From contig CALVKT010000035.1 of the NCBI GenBank assembly GCA_944333055.1, forward strand, positions 1 through 40,855: a DNA stretch of 40,855 nucleotides, in the 5' to 3' direction. The translations under genes and the position numbers were made by a program. The stretch's first letter is position 1, and each line of letters begins with the position of its first letter. Under the pieces are notes generated by a model. That model saw nothing but the letters and a program-made list of their open reading frames with translations, did not search any database and was not told the origin of the DNA. Source of the stretch: an uncultured Clostridia bacterium. Its GTDB lineage: Bacteria > Bacillota > Clostridia > Christensenellales > Aristaeellaceae. This document shows, one piece after another, positions 37,592 through 40,855 of this stretch.

Positions 37592-38458
37592 TCAATGGCG
37601 CGGGGATTGATCGGGGAACTGCCTGATGAAAACCTCGTTTGCCGCTTGCAGGGCTTCGTAGTACGCCCGGTAAGACGGGCTGAGCCGCAGCATCGCTGGA
37701 ATAAACACGTCCGTATACCCGCTTTCGCGCTGAAACTGCTGCAAATGCGCCTTCAACCGGTATGCCGGCGTCGCCTTGTATGCCTCAGAATCCATGACGG
37801 CGCGAAACCGTTCCAGCAACTCCCTGTTGTCCTGAATGTACTGCTCCGGATTCTCGATGGCCGCCGCAAGGGCGGCGCTTGTGACGTCTTGCATCTTGAC
37901 GGCCCATCCGATGCTCTCATCGAGGTATGCCTGAAGGTCCGTGGGCAGGACGACGCTCAGACCATCCAGAAAATCGATGATCGTCTCAAAGGCGTCTTGC
38001 TGCTCACGGGTGACGATCGGCTCGCCCAAATACGGCGCAAAGTGTACGCATACGAATTGACCATAGCTGCCGGGAAACTTGTCGAGGATGCGGGTCAGAA
38101 TGGACTGCTTCTTTTGAAGCGCTTCCAACTGGATTTGGGCGCGCGCCCAGTCGCCGCTGTCCGCAAGCTGCCTGAGCAGCGCCTGTCTGGCTTGCAGGCC
38201 GTCTATCTCCAATTCCCTTTTGTGCAGCACATCATGGATAGCGGACAGGCTGTCCTTTTTGAGAACCGTCCGAATCTCCGGCACCGAAAATCCCAGACCG
38301 CGCAAAACGGCGATCCGTTTGAGGGCGGACACATCGCTCTGCGAAAAACAGCGATACCCGTTGTCCATGACTTCCGGCTGGATCAAGCCCTGCTCGACAT
38401 AGTATTCAACCGCCTTTCTGGTCAGATGGCATGCGCGGCAGACTTCGTGAATGAGCAT
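37592..38458 (-). CDS. MerR family transcriptional regulator
   Basis: A 288-residue regulator. Residues 1-70 are a MerR winged helix (MLIHEVCRACHLTRKAVEYYVEQGLI, then DNGYRCFSQSDVSALKRIAVLRGLGFSVPEI), followed by a coiled coil (about 80-120). The C-terminal 160 residues match no ligand domain I can name; they are helical, with few Cys, so metal sensing is unlikely. The ATG at 38458 follows GGAGGTG; the ATG at 38473 lies upstream of the expected transcription start. Its promoter has the 19-bp spacer typical of MerR targets, so it is probably autoregulated. No obvious target gene is adjacent. Confidence 0.88.
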   Translation of the reverse strand: MLIHEVCRACHLTRKAVEYYVEQGLIQPEVMDNGYRCFSQSDVSALKRIAVLRGLGFSVPEIRTVLKKDSLSAIHDVLHKRELEIDGLQARQALLRQLADSGDWARAQIQLEALQKKQSILTRILDKFPGSYGQFVCVHFAPYLGEPIVTREQQDAFETIIDFLDGLSVVLPTDLQAYLDESIGWAVKMQDVTSAALAAAIENPEQYIQDNRELLERFRAVMDSEAYKATPAYRLKAHLQQFQRESGYTDVFIPAMLRLSPSYRAYYEALQAANEVFIRQFPDQSPRH

Positions 38459-38477
38459 GTCGTTCACCTCCACATAC

Positions 38478-38508
38478 AGGATAAGCCATCCCCCAGGGTG
38501 CAGGTCAA
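38478..38508 (-). promoter_or_regulatory. MerR-type promoter with a 19-bp spacer
   Basis: On the minus strand, TTGACC (38503-38508) and TATCCT (38478-38483) are separated by 19 bp. The spacer contains an imperfect dyad (CCTGCACCC and GGGGATGG) as at known MerR operators. The remaining stretch to 38581 shows no gene. Confidence 0.7.
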
Positions 38509-38581
38509 GCGATTTGAAAAAAACAGGCGGCGGATCGGGAGAGATCCATGCGAAAAACGGCGGCTTTGCGCCAGGAAGATC

Positions 38582-38613
38582 AAAGGGACACTTCCTTGCC
38601 GAAGTGTCCCTTT
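38582..38613 (-). terminator. Terminator of galE
   Basis: A perfect 13-bp stem (38582-38594 with 38601-38613) with a 6-nt loop, 22 bp past the galE stop. The T tail is short on both strands. Confidence 0.65.
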
Positions 38614-38635
38614 GCGCAGGCCGTTTCGATGGCCC

Positions 38636-39649
38636 TCAGTCCTCGTAGCCGTTGGGGTTCATGGTCTGCCAGCGCCAGGCGTCGCGGCACATGTCCTCCA
38701 GGTTCTTTTCGGCCTCCCAGCCGAGGTCACGCTTCGCTTTCGCGGGATCGGCCCAGCACTCGGCGATGTCGCCCGGACGGCGAGACACGATCTTGTAGGG
38801 CACCTTCACCCCGTTGACCTTTTCAAACGCATGGACGATATCCAGCACGCTGTAGCCGTGGCCGGTGCCAAGGTTCACGATCTCCGTGCCCGTGTGGGTC
38901 ATGGCGTAGTGGGCCGCAGCCAGATGGCCCTTCGCCAGATCGACGACGTGGATGTAATCGCGCACGCCCGTGCCGTCCGGCGTCGGATAGTCGTTGCCGA
39001 ACACGGACAGGCACTCGCGCTTGCCGCTGGCGACCTGCGTGATATAGGGCATCAGGTTGTTCGGGATGCCGTTGGGCATCTCGCCGATGCGCCCGCTCTC
39101 GTGCGCGCCGATCGGGTTGAAATAGCGAAGCAGCACGACCGACCACGCCGGATTCGCCGCCGCGATGTCGGTGAGGATGCGCTCGTTCATGTACTTGGTC
39201 CAGCCGTAGGGATTGGTGCAGCTGGTGGGCATCGTCTCATCCAGCGGCATGTGGTCCGGGATGCCGTACACCGTCGCCGAAGAGCTGAAGATGAAGCGCG
39301 TCACGCCGTGCTTCTTCATCGCCTCGCAGACGGTCAGCGTGCAGTCGAGGTTGTTGCGGTAGTAGGCCATCGGCTTGGCCACGGACTCGCCCACAGCCTT
39401 GTACGCCGCAAAGTGGATGACCGCGTCGATGGCGTTCTCGACGAAGATCTTGTCCATCGCCGCGAAGTCGCAGCAGTCAGCCTGATAGAAACGCAGGGTT
39501 TTTCCGGTCAGCTCCTGCACGCGCGCAAGGGACTTCTCGCTGCTGTTGTAGAGGTTGTCCACGACGATGACGTGATGGCCCGCGTTGAGCAGCTCCACGG
39601 CGGTATGCGAACCGATAAAACCGGCGCCGCCAGTCAAAAGGATGTTCAT
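38636..39649 (-). CDS. galE: UDP-glucose 4-epimerase
   Basis: Interconverts UDP-glucose and UDP-galactose (or the N-acetyl forms) for wall and exopolysaccharide sugars and galactose use. The 337-residue product has the NAD-binding TGGAGFIGSH (7-16), the catalytic Ser in FSSSATVYG, and YGWTK with the Tyr/Lys pair. Other conserved blocks (LRYFNPIGAHESGRIGE, and GTGVRDYIHVVDLA) are intact. The ATG at 39649 follows GAGGAG at about 11 nt; the longer frame upstream passes through the promoter. It is probably monocistronic; no other Leloir gene is near. Confidence 0.96.
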   Translation of the reverse strand: MNILLTGGAGFIGSHTAVELLNAGHHVIVVDNLYNSSEKSLARVQELTGKTLRFYQADCCDFAAMDKIFVENAIDAVIHFAAYKAVGESVAKPMAYYRNNLDCTLTVCEAMKKHGVTRFIFSSSATVYGIPDHMPLDETMPTSCTNPYGWTKYMNERILTDIAAANPAWSVVLLRYFNPIGAHESGRIGEMPNGIPNNLMPYITQVASGKRECLSVFGNDYPTPDGTGVRDYIHVVDLAKGHLAAAHYAMTHTGTEIVNLGTGHGYSVLDIVHAFEKVNGVKVPYKIVSRRPGDIAECWADPAKAKRDLGWEAEKNLEDMCRDAWRWQTMNPNGYED

Positions 39650-39697
39650 GGGATGACGCTCCTCTCTTCTCCTTCGCAGGGATGTTTGATCAAGATT

Positions 39698-39726
39698 ATT
39701 ATACCACCGGCGCCAAGCCGTGGCAA
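39698..39726 (-). promoter_or_regulatory. Promoter of galE
   Basis: On the minus strand, TTGCCA (39721-39726) and TGG-TATAAT (TATAAT at 39698-39703) are separated by 17 bp, a strong promoter with an extended -10. It begins 8 bp past the stop of the upstream cyclase-family gene. Confidence 0.85.
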
Positions 39727-39733
39727 TCACCTT

Positions 39734-40357
39734 TTATTCCTCGATGAGCACGGCGCGGCACGGCGCGCCGTTTTCGCCGGTCAGCGAGAGCGGCAGCGCG
39801 CTGAGGAAATAGCGCTCGCCCGTCACATGCTCCAGACACAGGCCTTCCAGAATCGCCACGCCCGCTTGCAGCAGCGTCCTGTGAATCTCGCCGTCGCAGA
39901 TCTCCATGTTTTCCACCGTCGGCGAATCGATGCCCACCAGCTTCACGCACCGCTCTGCCAGGTATTGTGCGGCGCGCATGCTCATCACGGCGGGATTGAA
40001 CCGGCCGTTGCGCGCCGTATACTCGCCCTGCGGATCGGTGCGCAGCAGGATGCGTTCGCCCTGCGCGATGTCGTGCTCGATCAGCATCTTTTCGGTGATC
40101 ACGCTCGCCGAGAACGTGAGCACGCGGCAGGGGCCGATGAAGCAGTCAAGCGGCATGCTCTCCAGCGTCGCGCCGCCGGGAATCATGTGCAGCGGCGCAT
40201 CCACATGCGTGCCGCAGTGGCTGCCGATGGTCAGCTCGCTGACCTCGCACATGTCCCCGCGCTTGAAGCTCGAAGAGGGATGGCTGTGAAAGGCCGGGTC
40301 GCCGGGATAGACAGTCATGTCCGAACGGATCTCCTGAGAAATGTCGATGATCTTCAT
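39734..40357 (-). CDS. Cyclase/kynurenine formamidase family metal hydrolase
   Basis: A 207-residue protein of the PF04199 cyclase family, which includes KynB and isatin hydrolase. The metal-binding signature is SHCGTHVDAPLHMI (46-59), preceded by the conserved YPGDPAF and followed by a second His/Glu region near the C terminus (LCLEHVTGERYF). No tryptophan catabolism genes are nearby, so kynurenine formamidase activity is not supported. The ATG is one base after the stop of the VanY-like gene, with a weak ribosome site, suggesting coupled translation. Confidence 0.85.
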   Translation of the reverse strand: MKIIDISQEIRSDMTVYPGDPAFHSHPSSSFKRGDMCEVSELTIGSHCGTHVDAPLHMIPGGATLESMPLDCFIGPCRVLTFSASVITEKMLIEHDIAQGERILLRTDPQGEYTARNGRFNPAVMSMRAAQYLAERCVKLVGIDSPTVENMEICDGEIHRTLLQAGVAILEGLCLEHVTGERYFLSALPLSLTGENGAPCRAVLIEE

Positions 40358-40358
40358 A

Positions 40359-40855
40359 TTACATTCCCGCAGCCTCGTATTGGGCTACGGCCTCCTTCCA
40401 TTCCTGCGTAAACTCTTCCAGACACAGGTTGTGATCGCGCATGTACTGCGCCACCTGCACGCCGACGTAGCGCAGATGCCACGGCTCGTAGATGATGCCG
40501 GTGATGTCCTCCTTGTCCTTCTGGTAGCGGATGATGAAGCCGTAGTCCCAGCAGTGTTCGGCCAGCCACTTGCCGTGTTCCGTCTCGCCAAACGCCTCCG
40601 TGAACTTCTTGCCGATGCCTGCCTTGTTGATCACATCGATGCCCAGCCCCGTCTGGTGATCCGAAGAGCCGGGATAGGCGACCACGCCGTCATCCTTGCC
40701 GTTGTTGCGTTCGAGGCGGTTAGAGTACATGGTGTTTTGCGTCTGATAGCTGCGATAGCCGGAGTGCGCGTACAGATAGAGGCCGTCCGCCTCGGCCGCG
40801 TCAAAGAGCGCGCACAGCGCGTCGGCCGCCGCCTTGCGCATGCGGATGGGATCAT
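40359..40855 (-). CDS. VanY-like D-Ala-D-Ala carboxypeptidase, partial
   Basis: The 3' part of a M15B peptidase gene; its 5' end lies beyond the window. At least 165 residues are visible. The zinc site is complete: His and Asp in SSDHQTGLGIDV, and Glu and His in EPWHLRYVG, with the substrate-binding SGYRSYQTQ upstream. Such enzymes trim the terminal D-Ala of peptidoglycan stem peptides, in wall maturation or, in van clusters, vancomycin resistance. No vanA, vanX or vanS-like gene is present here, so a housekeeping role is likelier. It is coupled to the downstream cyclase-family gene. Confidence 0.9.
   Translation of the reverse strand, partial: DPIRMRKAAADALCALFDAAEADGLYLYAHSGYRSYQTQNTMYSNRLERNNGKDDGVVAYPGSSDHQTGLGIDVINKAGIGKKFTEAFGETEHGKWLAEHCWDYGFIIRYQKDKEDITGIIYEPWHLRYVGVQVAQYMRDHNLCLEEFTQEWKEAVAQYEAAGM

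Noticed and set aside
40359-40855. Vancomycin resistance cluster
   Set aside because: Only a VanY-like gene is visible; no ligase, VanX or two-component genes adjoin it in the window.

Overview
The window is a GC-rich chromosomal segment of a Gram-positive, spore-lineage Clostridia-type bacterium. Evidence for this: a spoIIAA-spoIIAB-sigF operon, a spoIVFA-spoIVFB pair at the end of a mreBCD-PBP2-rodA operon, a YlbJ-type gene, ctsR-clpC, a Firmicutes-type LexA box, AGGAGG-like ribosome binding sites and TTGnnn/TATAAT promoters. The exact order cannot be told from sequence alone; an uncultured gut lineage such as Christensenellales would fit, but that is only a guess. No rRNA, tRNA, CRISPR array or intact transposon was seen.

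Layout. 1-385 is AT-richer than the rest and abuts the 3' end of guaA, a known integration site, so it may be the edge of a mobile element. 386-3656 is an asnB-guaA operon (minus). 3927-6412 holds proC, rnhA and a XerS-like tyrosine recombinase (plus); a 28-bp dif-like inverted repeat lies directly before the recombinase. 6473-7460 is a divergent pair, a small eight-cysteine protein and lexA, sharing one LexA box. 7539-9354 holds a DUF1292 gene, a 71-residue unknown gene and a DEAD-box RNA helicase. 9443-18925 is a nine-gene minus-strand operon for cell shape and late sporulation: maf, mreB, mreC, mreD, mrdA (PBP2), a degenerate MinD-like ATPase, rodA, spoIVFA, spoIVFB. Then come yebC (minus), ylbJ (plus), the spoIIA operon (minus) and a class A PBP (plus).

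24770-30451 is a four-gene minus operon with ATGA overlaps at every junction: an O-antigen-ligase-like membrane protein, mrfA, mrfB and a TPR protein. 30549-33389 is ctsR-clpC, with a CtsR operator. 33588-37407 is a divergent ABC-F, uridine kinase and UMF1-type transporter operon. The right end carries a MerR regulator, galE, and a VanY-like carboxypeptidase plus cyclase-family pair running off the window.

Most genes are ordinary housekeeping genes, but several regulators depart from their families. Sigma-F lacks region 3. The MinD-like ATPase has lost its signature lysine and has no MinC or MinE beside it. ClpC has no M domain, has no mcsAB beside it, and carries Val for Gly in its second Walker A motif. 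These, the dif-like site and the shared LexA box are the best leads. I did not find a clear new multi-gene defence or biosynthetic system.
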